This document shows, in pieces, positions 8,819 to 17,497 of a stretch of 64,000 nucleotides of DNA. Within the stretch, counting starts at the first letter, position 1; each line of letters opens with the position of its first letter. This DNA comes from Cryobacterium psychrophilum (GTDB lineage: Bacteria; Actinomycetota; Actinomycetes; Actinomycetales; Microbacteriaceae): contig NZ_SODI01000001.1 of NCBI RefSeq assembly GCF_004365915.1, positions 1,550,001 to 1,614,000 of the forward strand, given 5' to 3'. A model generated the notes under the pieces. That model worked only from the letters and a program-made list of their open reading frames with translations. It ran no database searches and had not been told where the DNA came from. Both the position numbers and the translations under genes were made by a program.

Positions 8819-10329
8819 GCGCTTTCCTCCACGGTGTCGTCGATAACGCTCGCGGGCGGTTGACCGATCGCGGCCCAGCCTCGGGTTCCTTGGGTGAGGG
8901 ACTGGGTTTCGCTGGCCGTGTGGGTGCTCGCGCGCAACCCTGCCGCGTTCAGGATCGAGGCGAGGTCCTTGTGCGCGAAGCGGCCATGGATGGCTGCGGT
9001 GCCCAGGGCCTGGTCGACGTCTGCCTGCCCGGCGATCTTCGCCAGCGCCACGGCCTCAGCCATCTTCTGCGTGATCCGCATCGTCCCCACCGCGGCGGCC
9101 TCGAGCAGCCAGGTCCGGGCGCCGGCGCCGATTGCGAGGAACTCCAGTTCGGCGGCGTTCTTCCCTTTCACCGCGTAGTCGCCGGGGATTTTGGGGGCAT
9201 GATCGGGGAAATGAGCATCGTCGATGGCGGGGCTGCCCGGCCGGGCGCGCTGGTGCCGGGCGACCTCCACGGGCCCGTCTCTACCCTCGTGGACGACGAT
9301 GACCTGCTCAGCCAGGCCGAGGCCGTGGCTGCGCACGAACACTCGCGCGCCGAGCAGATAGGACGGCACCGAGTACTGAGCGTTCTCGAACGTGACCATC
9401 GGAGTGTTGTCCGGGACGCTGCGAGACATACCGAAGGAGATGGTGTGCGCGGCGTCTGGAACACGGTGCAACCGGGGCGCTTCCTCCAGAAGCATCGCGG
9501 TGGGCTTGCGGCGAGTGGCGCGATGCTCACGGTTGTTGACCAGGTCCATGAACTCCTGGCAGGCCGTTTCGATGTCAGCGAAGGAGTCATACTCGGGACG
9601 GAGGTTGGTGTCTTTGGGGACGATGTCGGCCTTGGCGAGCTTCACGGAGGACTCGACACCGCCCTTGGTCGCGGGGTCCGCTGGCTGGCAGGTGAGCACC
9701 GTGACGCCGTAGTGGCGGGCGAAGTCCACCGTCGCGACGTTCCGGACCGGAACGCCGGCGATGTGAGACACGGTGACAGTTTTCTCATTGTCGGTCAGGA
9801 CGTAGGTCGGGGCACCGCCAATGATGCGGAACGTGCGATCCAGCGCCGCGTAAACACTCGGCGCCGTGCGATCACGCATCACGATGACGACCCGGAACCG
9901 CGACCACGCAAGCCACGCGATGTAGAGCACGGTCTTCTTGCCGTCCATCAGTGGTCCGTCGCCGAAATCGTACTGAATCCACATACCTGGCTCCGAGATC
10001 CACGGCCGGTGCACGCGGGTGTTGCCAAGGCGGTAGGCGGCACGAACCTGAGCGAACGCGCGGCGAGTCGAGCGGTCCGACCCGGTGTAGCCGAGAGCAA
10101 CGAGTTTGGTGTGGGCGACGTCGGAGCGCAGCTTGCCTTTGGATTTGTCCATCCATTCCTCAAGCTTGGGCATGAACGGGTCGGTGATCCGGCCGCGGTT
10201 GACGGGGTTAGCGATCGGCTGGCCGGCGTCACGGGCCGCGACATGGCGGGCGACGGTGTGGTGCGAACACCCCGTCAGCTCTGCGGCGCCCCGCAAAGAT
10301 TTGGTCAGATCATACGCAGCGAGAATTTC
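8815..10329 (-). pseudogene. istA: IS21-family transposase IstA (element A), main part
   Basis: The frame holds almost the whole transposase: an N-terminal helix-turn-helix (LRGAAELTGCSHHTVARHV), the DDE core beginning PGMWIQYDFGDGP with YVLTDNEKTVT and KGGVESSVKLAKADI, and a C-terminal domain. Its first ten codons, reading MKVDVEIMEI, lie at 12930-12959, beyond element B. The junction codons match exactly once one copy of the AATTTC duplication is removed. The frame also reads into element B and could use a start at 10434, so a protein with a replaced N-terminus is possible. Activity is doubtful. Confidence 0.85.
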
Positions 10330-10424
10330 TGGCGAGTAGCCCTTGAAGGTAGCACTAGTCCGACGACACGGTAGCAAGATTCCGGGAACACGGTAGCGCT
10401 GATGCTGCCAATCTGCTCTGCTGT

Positions 10425-10455
10425 GGAAGGACAACGCGCAAGGCGTTGTCCTTCC
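10425..10455 (+). promoter_or_regulatory. Stem-loop upstream of istA (element B)
   Basis: A perfect 13-bp stem, ggaaggacaacgc with its complement, closes a 5-base loop 17 bp before the istA start. Hairpins at this place in insertion sequences commonly stop read-through transcription or hide the ribosome site, limiting transposase made from outside promoters. No U-rich tail follows directly. Confidence 0.5.
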
Positions 10456-10472
10456 ATTGTTAAGGGCGGGTC

Positions 10473-12062
10473 ATGGCGGATTATCGGAAAATATTGGGGT
10501 TGCTGCTCGAGGGGCGCAGCTACCGCGACGTCGTCGAGATCGTGGGGTGCTCGCATCGCGACGTGGCTCGGGTGCGGCAGGAGGTCGAGGCTCGAGGCCT
10601 GACCGCGACCGTTACGGTGAGTGATACCGAGTTGGCGGAATGGTTCCCCGACGGGCGTCGGAAAGTCTCAGACGAGTACGACCAACCCGACCTGGCACGG
10701 GTGCTGGCGGCGATGAAAGCAAACCGGCACTTCACGTTGCTGCTGGCCTGGCGCCGCTACGTCGACACCACAGATGCGGGCAAGAAGTACGGGTACTCGC
10801 AGTTCTGCGCCCTGTTCACCGGTTATCTTCGCACCCACGATCTCGTCGCGGTGCTCCGCCACGAGCCGGGACGGGCGATGTTGGTGGACTGGGCCGGCGA
10901 CACGATGGACATCGTCGACACCATCACCGGTGAAGTGGTCCGGGCCATCTTGTTCGTTGCGGTGCTTCCGTTTTCGGGGCTGATGTTTTGCCGCGCCTAC
11001 GCGGATATGAAGTCCCCCGCCTGGCTCGACGCCCACGTTCACGCATTCGCCTTCTTTGGAGGCGTCACGCAGATCATCGTGCCGGACAACCCGACGACGT
11101 CGACCCACCGAACCCACCAAGGCGATGCGGAGCGGGTCGTGAACGCCCGATATCAGCAACTCGCTGACCACTATCAGACAGCAATTGTCCCGGCCAGACC
11201 GAAAAAGCCGCGCGACAAGGCATCAGCCGAGAATGCGGTGAACGTCGTCAACAAACGCGTCATCGGCTATCTCGAAGACGATGTCTTCACGACCCTGAGC
11301 GAATTGAACACCGCAATCGAGGAACGGGTGCGAGAGATCAACCACGACATTCGCCGCGCCGACGACACCACCCGGTGGGAACGCTTCGACACCGAAGAGC
11401 GCGAGCTTTTGGGCTCGCTGCCTGATATCGGGTTCGAGGACGTCGAGTGGAAAGAGTTGAAAGCTGCCCGGAACTACCACGTCACCGCGGACACGCAACG
11501 CTATTCCGTGCCCTTTGCCCTAGCGGGCAAGCTGCTGCGGGTCCGGGTGACATCGTCTCGGGTGACGATCTTCGACGGCAACGACAGCATCTGCGAACAC
11601 CCAAGGCTGACAGGTCGGAAGGGCCAGTACTCGACTCTTCCCGAGCATGTTCCGCCGCAGCACCGCGATATCGACGGGTTGTGGTCGAGGCGGTGGTTCA
11701 TTGACCGGGCGCGCAGCGCCGGGCCGGCGACCGTCACGGTGATCGAGCAGATCCTCGACAGCCAAGCAATCGAAGCGCAAGGATACCTGTCCTGCCAGAA
11801 CATCCTCGACGGCCTCGGCAAGAACAACCGAGAACGCTTGGAGGCCGCCTGCCAAGACCTCGTCAACCGCAAAGCCCATCCGACGTATTCCACTCTGAAA
11901 CGGTTGATGGCGGCCATTGATAGTGACGTGAAAAAGCCCCGACCGGTGACCCCGGCGGCCTCGACACGCAAACGCAGCAGCACTGTCGTGTTCCGCGACA
12001 CCGTCACGGACGTCTATGTCCGTGACGCCTCCCACTACGCCCGAAACGAGGACGGAAAGTGA
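10473..12062 (+). CDS. istA: IS21-family transposase IstA (element B)
   Basis: This is a 529-residue DDE transposase. The N-terminal helix-turn-helix is YRDVVEIVGCSHRDVARVRQ. The core shows RAMLVDWAGDTMDI, TQIIVPDN and KPRDKASAENAVNVVNKRVI, which supply Asp, Asp and Glu. The C-terminal part (PVTPAASTRKRSSTVVF) is basic. It catalyses cut-and-paste or circle-mediated transposition together with IstB, whose gene overlaps by ATGA-type coupling at 12059-12062 (GTGA here). It is clearly a different subgroup from the istA of element A. Confidence 0.93.
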   Translation: MADYRKILGLLLEGRSYRDVVEIVGCSHRDVARVRQEVEARGLTATVTVSDTELAEWFPDGRRKVSDEYDQPDLARVLAAMKANRHFTLLLAWRRYVDTTDAGKKYGYSQFCALFTGYLRTHDLVAVLRHEPGRAMLVDWAGDTMDIVDTITGEVVRAILFVAVLPFSGLMFCRAYADMKSPAWLDAHVHAFAFFGGVTQIIVPDNPTTSTHRTHQGDAERVVNARYQQLADHYQTAIVPARPKKPRDKASAENAVNVVNKRVIGYLEDDVFTTLSELNTAIEERVREINHDIRRADDTTRWERFDTEERELLGSLPDIGFEDVEWKELKAARNYHVTADTQRYSVPFALAGKLLRVRVTSSRVTIFDGNDSICEHPRLTGRKGQYSTLPEHVPPQHRDIDGLWSRRWFIDRARSAGPATVTVIEQILDSQAIEAQGYLSCQNILDGLGKNNRERLEAACQDLVNRKAHPTYSTLKRLMAAIDSDVKKPRPVTPAASTRKRSSTVVFRDTVTDVYVRDASHYARNEDGK

Positions 12063-12829
12063 CGTTCACCAGCGTTGACTATGACAAGTTCCGCGCACTG
12101 CGCGTAACCCACGTCGCGACCCGGCTGGAGGAACTCATCCAAGACGAAGCCAACGACACCCTCACGCCAGAGCAGCTGTTCCTCACTGCGGTCGATGACG
12201 CGTTGGAATCCCGACGCGTCAGCCGGGTCGACAAACTCATCCGCCAGGCAGCCCTCCCCATCCCTGGCGCCACCGTCGCTGAGGTCGACTACCGCGAGGG
12301 ACGCGGCATCACCGCCGTCAGAATGCGGCGCTATGCCGCCCATGACTGGCGCTTGGATGCGACCAACCTGCTCATCATCTCGCCTACCGGTGGCGGGAAA
12401 ACCTACCTCGCCTGCGCGCTGGCCATCGGCGCTTGCCACAGTGAGCACTCCGTTCTCTACTCCCGGATGGACGACCTCGCCCGGAGACTCGTCATCGCTC
12501 GCGGCGACGGCATCGCGCATCAGAAACTGTTGAACGAGCTCTCCAACATCGATTTGCTGATCATTGATGATTTCCTGACCGTCGGCGTTGACAGCGACGC
12601 AGCCAGCGACTTGTTCGCGATCCTCGCGAACCGGGAGCACCGACTGCCGACGATGATCGCCTCGCAGACCGGACCCGCGCATTGGGTCGCCGAGCTGCCC
12701 GACCGCGTCGCGGCGGACTCAATCGTGAACCGCCTCGCCAACAACGCCCGCATCATCAACCTCGGCCAGATCGACATGCGTCAGCACCGAAACGACCAAG
12801 CCCGCGCCGAGAAGAGCTACTGGGAGTAA
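12059..12829 (+). CDS. istB: IS21-family ATPase IstB (element B)
   Basis: This 256-residue IstB-like AAA+ ATPase has Walker A in LIISPTGGGKTYLACAL and Walker B in DLLIIDDFLTVG. The sensor-type sequence MIASQTGPAHWVAELPDRVAADSIVNRL follows. It begins at a GTG that overlaps the istA stop. It assists IstA in target choice and complex assembly. The gene is complete and followed by about 100 bp of terminal repeats of the element. Confidence 0.92.
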   Translation: MTFTSVDYDKFRALRVTHVATRLEELIQDEANDTLTPEQLFLTAVDDALESRRVSRVDKLIRQAALPIPGATVAEVDYREGRGITAVRMRRYAAHDWRLDATNLLIISPTGGGKTYLACALAIGACHSEHSVLYSRMDDLARRLVIARGDGIAHQKLLNELSNIDLLIIDDFLTVGVDSDAASDLFAILANREHRLPTMIASQTGPAHWVAELPDRVAADSIVNRLANNARIINLGQIDMRQHRNDQARAEKSYWE

Positions 12830-12929
12830 CACCGGAGCGGCTCGGGCGCCAAGCTCGGGCCGCTACCCCCTCGTCAGAACAGCGCTACCACGTGCTCGGA
12901 CGTGCGCTACCGCCAGGGGCTACTCGTCA

Positions 12930-12959
12930 AATTTCCATGATTTCTACGTCTACCTTCAT
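12930..12959 (-). pseudogene. First codons of istA of element A
   Basis: Ten codons reading MKVDVEIMEI on the minus strand are the missing 5' tip of the istA at 8815-10329. Joining them after the AATTTC duplication gives MEILAAYDLTKSLRGAAEL, the normal IstA N-terminus. The remaining DNA to 13152 is the upstream and terminal-repeat region of element A. Confidence 0.8.
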
Positions 12960-13329
12960 AAGTGGGCCTCTTCCTGAGCTGTTTGATGCGTCTAGATACC
13001 GCAATCAAACCCCAGGGAGAGGTTCCGCCGTTTTAACGGGCGGGTTCAGATAAGGAAGTGGGCAGATCTCATGGCCACCAGCAGGCAGTTTTCCTGGCCG
13101 TCAGTGGGCAGTTCCGTGGCCGCCTATGGGCAGCTTGTCATGGCCGCCGACAAAAGTACGTGGCTCGCCTAAGTTATCCACAGGCGGGCACGTCGAAGTT
13201 CTCCACACTTTGCCCCTCATCGCTGTATTCATCGTGGCGGGTGCGTAGCCTTCTTTCACCGCACAGTGCGATACCCCGTCGGGTCATCACCGCAGGAGCG
13301 ACCCTTCCATTGGCACCTGGAGGTCGACC

Positions 13330-14244
13330 ATGTTTAAGCCTGGCCCGATCGAGCCCATGTTCAACGCCCACATGACCGCCGAGGAGATCGCCGCCACGGC
13401 CTTCCTCGCCGGTTATAAAGGCGCCACCCGTGCCCTGTACATCGGCGATCTGCGCATCTTCTTCGAATGGTGCTCGGTGAACGGAGTTAGGCCACTCGGG
13501 GCTGAGCGCGTGCACATCGAATTCTTCGCTCGATACCTTGAGGAAGTGCGCGGCAATGGTGCCGCGGCGACCTTTCGCCGGCTGTCCGTTCTCAAGGGCT
13601 TTTACCGAATCGCGGAGGCCGATAACCGCATCAAGCACTCTCCCATGACGTATGTGCGCATGCCCAGAGTAGTCTGGGACGAAAACGCCGCAATGGGCCT
13701 TGACCGCTCCCAGCTGCGTCAGCTTCTTCAGACAGCTCGAGCGAAGTCGACGACCGACGCCGCGCTCGTGATTCTCATGGGCATGCTCGGCCTTCGCGTG
13801 AGTGAGGCCTGCAGCGTGCAAATTGAGGATTTCACCGAGACTCAGAGCGGGCATCGAGTGCTGCGCGTCATGGGCAAAGGCGGGAAGCCGGCCACGATTC
13901 CTCTGCCCATGCCCGTACTGCGTGCCCTCGAGGAGTGCGCCGGAGAGCGCACAGCCGGCCAGCTTCTTGTTACGAACATCGGCACGGCCATGGAGCGTCG
14001 ATCGGCCTATCGCCGCATCAAATCCCTCGGCAAGCAGGCCGGCCTGCCGGCGGGGCTGCATCCACATACCCTCCGCCATAGTGCGATCACTGCCGCTCTC
14101 GACAGCGGAGCGACGCTGCGGGACGCGCAGATTTTCGCTCGACATGCCGACCCTCGAATGACCGTGCGCTATGACCGCAATCGCGGCAACCTCGACCGGC
14201 ACGCCGCGCACGGGCTGGCGGCCTACCTTGACGACGATTCGTAG
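13330..14244 (+). CDS. Tyrosine recombinase/integrase, XerC/D-like
   Basis: This is a stand-alone 304-residue recombinase whose ATG follows CTGGAGGTCGACC. The core-binding domain (AFLAGYKGATRALYIGDLRIFFEWC) is followed by MLGLRVSEACSV (Arg I), VMGKGGKPATIPLP (Lys), HPHTLRHSAITAAL (box II) and ARHADPRMTVRYDR with His and the nucleophile Tyr. All key residues are present. It is not part of the RIT trio and carries no recognisable cargo. It could be a solitary integrase left from another island, or a chromosomal resolvase-type recombinase. It starts 178 bp after the end of the IS21 nest. Confidence 0.85.
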   Translation: MFKPGPIEPMFNAHMTAEEIAATAFLAGYKGATRALYIGDLRIFFEWCSVNGVRPLGAERVHIEFFARYLEEVRGNGAAATFRRLSVLKGFYRIAEADNRIKHSPMTYVRMPRVVWDENAAMGLDRSQLRQLLQTARAKSTTDAALVILMGMLGLRVSEACSVQIEDFTETQSGHRVLRVMGKGGKPATIPLPMPVLRALEECAGERTAGQLLVTNIGTAMERRSAYRRIKSLGKQAGLPAGLHPHTLRHSAITAALDSGATLRDAQIFARHADPRMTVRYDRNRGNLDRHAAHGLAAYLDDDS

Positions 14245-14297
14245 CTACCCGGGAGAGGGTCGGGCGGCGTCGACGCGGAAAGACTGGCGATTTGTGG

Positions 14298-14320
14298 TCT
14301 CGACAAGCTCGACCAACGGG
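14298..14320 (+). repeat. Dispersed intergenic repeat, copy near sugar transferase
   Basis: The sequence tctcgacaagctcgaccaac followed by ggg lies downstream of the recombinase and of the convergent sugar-transferase gene. A degenerate second copy (aacaagctcgacc) follows at 14321. Related copies are at 5958-5976 and 15911-15933. Confidence 0.6.
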
Positions 14321-14342
14321 AACAAGCTCGACCGGGCGGTAG

Positions 14343-15818
14343 TTAGTAGGCGCCATCTCGTTGTAGGACGGCACGGGCGGTGCGCCAGAGAATGACCAGG
14401 TCGCCGGTCATGGACCAGTTCTCCACGTAATAGAGGTCGAGGCGCACGGTCTCGGCCCAGGAGAGGTTGGAACGGCCGCTGATCTGCCACAGACCGGTGA
14501 TTCCAGGCTTGACCAGAAAACGACGGTGCACGTGGTTCTCATAATCACCGACTTCACGCTCTAATGGCGGACGCGGGCCGACCAACGACATCGACCCCGC
14601 GAGCACGTTGAACAATTGCGGCAGCTCATCAATGCTGTAACGCCGAATGAACCGGCCAACCGGCGTGACCCGTGGGTCGTTGCGCATCTTGAACATGACC
14701 GTGTTGCCTTCGGTGCGTGCCTGGTTTTGCAGACCATCTAGCAGGGTCTCAGCATCCGTTACCATCGAACGAAACTTGAACATTCGAAAACGTGAGCCGT
14801 TGATACCCACCCGGTCTTGCCTGAAAAACACGGCGCCGGGGCTGCTCAGGCGCACAATCAGGGCGACGACAAACAGGAACGGCGACAAGACCAGCAGCAG
14901 GCTGGCCGAGCCAACAATATCGAACGCGCGTTTTGCGAACAGAGTGCGGCCCTCGTAGCGCGGGGTTTCAACATGAATGAGCGGCAGGCCCGAGACCGGC
15001 CGGGTGTGAATGCGCGGGCCGCCGATGTCGATCAGCTGCGGAACGACGACCATGTGGTAACGACCGGGTTCCAGCCCCCAGCTGAGTTCGCGCATGCTCG
15101 TGGGGGTGAGGTCGCTGCTGCTCGTGACGACGACGGTGTCGGCATCCGTTGTCTCAAGCGCGGAGTGCACGTCGTCGAGGCCGCCGAATATGGGGATATC
15201 GGTGCCGGGCAGTTCGGCGTCTTCCGGCCCCGTGGTCACCACGGCACCCACCACGCGGTAGCCCGCACCGGGCGTGCTGCGCAGCTCGCGGGCGATTCGG
15301 GCTGAGGAAGCCAGCGTGCCCACCAGAATCACGCGGGCGGTGAAGTGGCCATCCATGCGCTTCACCACCAGCCACTGGCGCCAGACCCAGCGCGAGAAGA
15401 TCAGTACGGAGACGCCGAGGGGGAACGCCAGCAGAATGTAGCCGCGGGCGATGTCGATCTTGAACAGAAACGAGATGATCGCGATGATGCCAAACAGGCG
15501 AATGGATGCGTTGACGATGAGTTTGTACTCGTCGGGGCCGGTGCCGAGCACCCGGTGCTCACGGGTGCCGAAGACACTGAGCAGAGCCATCCAGCCGGCA
15601 ATAAGAATGATCGAGAACGAGGTGTAGGTGACGGCGAGGTAGCCGACGTCGCCGCTGAACTGAACGTCGGCGGTGTCGAAGCCGAACCAGGCCAGCTGCA
15701 CGCCGAAGACAACCCAGATGAGCACCAGAAAGTCGGTCAGGGCGAGGCGGGCGGCGTACTGGTCGCGCCAGTCGCGCGCATGCGGGTTGCGCGTCGTCGC
15801 TTTCGTTGCGTTCGACAT
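14343..15818 (-). CDS. Undecaprenyl-phosphate sugar phosphotransferase (polyprenyl glycosylphosphotransferase)
   Basis: This 491-residue membrane enzyme starts polysaccharide repeat-unit synthesis by moving a sugar-1-phosphate onto undecaprenyl phosphate. Four N-terminal transmembrane segments (about residues 25-150) precede a CoA-binding-like Rossmann region (VILVGTLASSARIARELRS) and the conserved bacterial sugar-transferase domain (about 290-490). That domain contains KRAFDIVGSASLLLVLSPF, FRQDRVG, FKFRSM, IDELPQLFNVLAGSMSLVGPRP and KPGITGLWQISGRS. Full length fits WcaJ/WbaP-type proteins. The start is preceded by GGGGAGAGTG. It probably belonged to the same locus as the ligase-like gene at the left edge. 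The sugar cannot be told. Confidence 0.92.
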   Translation of the reverse strand: MSNATKATTRNPHARDWRDQYAARLALTDFLVLIWVVFGVQLAWFGFDTADVQFSGDVGYLAVTYTSFSIILIAGWMALLSVFGTREHRVLGTGPDEYKLIVNASIRLFGIIAIISFLFKIDIARGYILLAFPLGVSVLIFSRWVWRQWLVVKRMDGHFTARVILVGTLASSARIARELRSTPGAGYRVVGAVVTTGPEDAELPGTDIPIFGGLDDVHSALETTDADTVVVTSSSDLTPTSMRELSWGLEPGRYHMVVVPQLIDIGGPRIHTRPVSGLPLIHVETPRYEGRTLFAKRAFDIVGSASLLLVLSPFLFVVALIVRLSSPGAVFFRQDRVGINGSRFRMFKFRSMVTDAETLLDGLQNQARTEGNTVMFKMRNDPRVTPVGRFIRRYSIDELPQLFNVLAGSMSLVGPRPPLEREVGDYENHVHRRFLVKPGITGLWQISGRSNLSWAETVRLDLYYVENWSMTGDLVILWRTARAVLQRDGAY

Positions 15819-15910
15819 TGCACTCTCCCCGGGTGGCGACCTCTGTCACCTAGGTTGCAGTCTACTAACAGTGAGTAGACCCCATTGCGAGGGGCGGTCG
15901 GGAGGTGAGT

Positions 15911-16020
15911 GGTCTTGACAAGCTCGACCAACGGCTTCAAGGGTCGACCAACGGCTTCAAGGGCTCAACCAAAGACTTTGGCAGGGTCGACCCACGACTT
16001 TGAGAAGGTCGAACAATAGG
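15911..16020 (+). repeat. Short tandem array of the dispersed intergenic repeat
   Basis: The core gacaagctcgaccaacgg (from 15917) runs into two exact 20-bp units, tcgaccaacggcttcaaggg, at 15924-15943 and 15944-15963. These are followed by two decayed units at 15964-15986 and 15987-16008 and a partial unit. The array lies in the 380-bp gap upstream of the sugar transferase and contains no gene. Short-period intergenic repeats of this kind look family-specific rather than functional sites, but that is inference. Confidence 0.75.
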
Positions 16021-16154
16021 GGTGGACGTTGTCGTCGTGCTCGGCATGTCACATCAGCGTGCTCACCAACTCGCCAATAGGTGCAGTCGCTGCGTGAAAC
16101 CAAACTTCGCGGGCGCGCGGGGCGACATTCGTCGTGGGACGCGCGGACAGAGAA

Positions 16155-16182
16155 ATGGCCGGGAGCGTGTGCTCCCGGCCAT
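16155..16182 (-). terminator. Hairpin terminator after secreted repeat protein
   Basis: A perfect 12-bp stem (atggccgggagc and its complement) with a GTGT loop lies 17 bp after the stop codon of the leftward gene at 16199. There is no clear T-run, as is common for actinobacterial terminators. Confidence 0.7.
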
Positions 16183-16198
16183 CATGGTGCTGGTGTGG

Positions 16199-17020
16199 CT
16201 AGCGGTCGGCGTCGGCCTTGGCTTCGGCGTGCATCGGCGCGTCGGCGTTCGCAGCGCCGTTGGCCTGGAGGTGCTCGGCGATCTTCTGAATCTCGGCACC
16301 GTACTCGCCCGCGAGACCGTTGGCCTCGATGGCGTCGGCGGCAGCCGAGCGGTCGCCGGCCGGGGCATCCTTGAGCGCCGTCAGGTCGTTCTGCAGCTCG
16401 GTCGGCAGGTTCGCGAAGAGCCCGGGGTTGCTCAGGAGAGCGCCTGTGATCCTCTCGGCCGTGGCCTCGGCCCGGCCGCCGCGCCCCTCCTCGGCCTCGC
16501 CGGCGTCAAGCGACACGAGTGCGCGCATGGCTGCGGCAAGCGGGTGCTTCGGGTTGTCCTGCACGGCCGTGGCGACCTTCTGCGCTTCCTCTCCGTAGCC
16601 ACCATCGAGGGCGGTGGTACCGATCTGCGCGGCGAGCGCGTCACGCTCGTCGTCGGATGCGGCGTTGAGCTCGGTAAGGTCGGCCTGCAGGTTCGCGGGC
16701 AGGCTGGCGAAGAGCTCGGCGTGGCTCTCGAGCGTGATCGACACGTTCTGCGCCTTCTCGCCCACGCTGTCGCCCGAGCGGATGTCGGCGCGCAACTGAT
16801 GCTTGACCGCGGCGATCACGTCGTCGGTGTTGCTGGCCGAACCCTCGGCCGAGGCGCTGGTCTTGGTGGAGGCGTCGGTGGCCTCGTCGGCGGGGACTGC
16901 CTGAGCGCCGACCGCACCGAGGCCCAGCAGGGATCCTGCGGTCATCACGGTGACGGCTCCGCCGAACAGCTTCTTCTTGAGGGGAGTGTTGAACGCCTTG
17001 GGGGTGTGGTTCTGGGGCAT
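16199..17020 (-). CDS. Secreted alanine-rich protein with two internal repeats
   Basis: The start is the ATG preceded by AAAGGAACGACAG, giving 273 residues. A Sec signal peptide (KKKLFGGAVTVMTAGSLLGLGAVGAQA) ends near AQA-VPAD. The mature protein is acidic and alanine-rich with two similar blocks: LFASLPANLQADLTELNAAS with a following EEAQKVATAV, and LFANLPTELQNDLTALKDAP with a following AEIQKIAEHL. Each block looks helical. I know no family for it. It stands divergent from a two-component system that starts 480 bp away, so it may be one of that system's targets; this is inference. Confidence 0.75.
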   Translation of the reverse strand: MPQNHTPKAFNTPLKKKLFGGAVTVMTAGSLLGLGAVGAQAVPADEATDASTKTSASAEGSASNTDDVIAAVKHQLRADIRSGDSVGEKAQNVSITLESHAELFASLPANLQADLTELNAASDDERDALAAQIGTTALDGGYGEEAQKVATAVQDNPKHPLAAAMRALVSLDAGEAEEGRGGRAEATAERITGALLSNPGLFANLPTELQNDLTALKDAPAGDRSAAADAIEANGLAGEYGAEIQKIAEHLQANGAANADAPMHAEAKADADR

Positions 17021-17497
17021 CTGTCGTTCCTTTCGATAGCTCGTGACATCCGACGGGTCGGCTGCCACCTGGGCATGGCCCGAGCATAGGTATCGATTTG
17101 TTGCCGAGGATCCGAAAAGGCTGAGTACTCAGGTTTGGGCGGAGTGGCTTTTCGGGGGCCACGGCCGGTCACCGGCTGTCCCGCGAGGGCTCCGCGGAGG
17201 GTGTGGTGGGGATGCTTTCGGCCCGGGAGGCTCAGCTTTCTCCCACCACTTTCCCATGTGCGGGCCAACGGGCCTTGTCGAGGGAGGGCTCGTGATGGCG
17301 ACGTCCGAGCTGAACTCCGGCGAGAACGCCGACGCCCTCAATTGAGAAGTCTCAGACGGCGGAGATCGCCGAGATGACGAGCCTGATTGCGGCACTCTAG
17401 CCCGTCGGGGTCGCGCGCCGTGCAGCAGCCGGTGCGGTCGACGACGAATCGCCGTGCGGCATCCGCGTGGAGAAGCCAGAATGGCAGTGTGGTGATC
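17021..17497. other. Intergenic region upstream of two-component system
   Basis: About 480 bp separate two divergent genes and must contain their promoters. A 16-codon frame (17294-17344) after GGGAGGGCTCGTG, reading ATSELNSGEN in its middle, could be a leader peptide but has no other support. The stretch has no recognisable RNA structure beyond short GC-rich palindromes. Confidence 0.4.

Larger units (their letters stand above)
10330..12929 (+). mobile_element. IS21-family element B, inserted in istA of element A
   Basis: The left end reads TGGCGAGTAGCCC and the right end, inverted, TGACGAGTAGCCCC. Each end has further GGTAGCG-type subterminal repeats. The 6-bp sequence AATTTC flanks both sides (10324-10329 and 12930-12935), a target duplication of a size usual for IS21. 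The 2600-bp element carries intact istA and istB on the plus strand, opposite to element A. It therefore looks recent and complete. Confidence 0.92.
7905..13152 (-). mobile_element. IS21-family element A, interrupted by element B
   Basis: The left end at 7905 starts TGTCAAGGGCCATGA and the right end, read inwards from 13152, starts TGTCGGCGGCCATGA. Both ends carry several copies of a CTGCCCA...GGCCA(T/C) motif over about 100 bp, the multiple terminal repeats typical of IS21 elements. It encodes istB (8039-8818) and an istA split by element B. I see no clear target duplication outside the ends, so flanking rearrangement is possible. Without the insert the element would be about 2.6 kb. Confidence 0.8.

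Noticed and set aside
8860..10374. Long plus-strand frame opposite istA of element A
   Set aside because: High GC at third positions keeps the complementary frame open; the minus-strand frame has the DDE and HTH motifs.
7905..13152. Composite transposon formed by two IS21 elements
   Set aside because: Element B lies inside istA of element A with its own target duplication, so this is nesting and not a cargo-bearing composite.
13174..14211. Long open frame on the minus strand opposite the lone integrase
   Set aside because: It mirrors the codons of the plus-strand recombinase, whose catalytic motifs are complete; the antisense product has no recognisable feature.
17294..17344. Possible 16-codon leader peptide before the two-component system
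   Set aside because: A good purine-rich site precedes it, but length and lack of conservation evidence make it unsupported.
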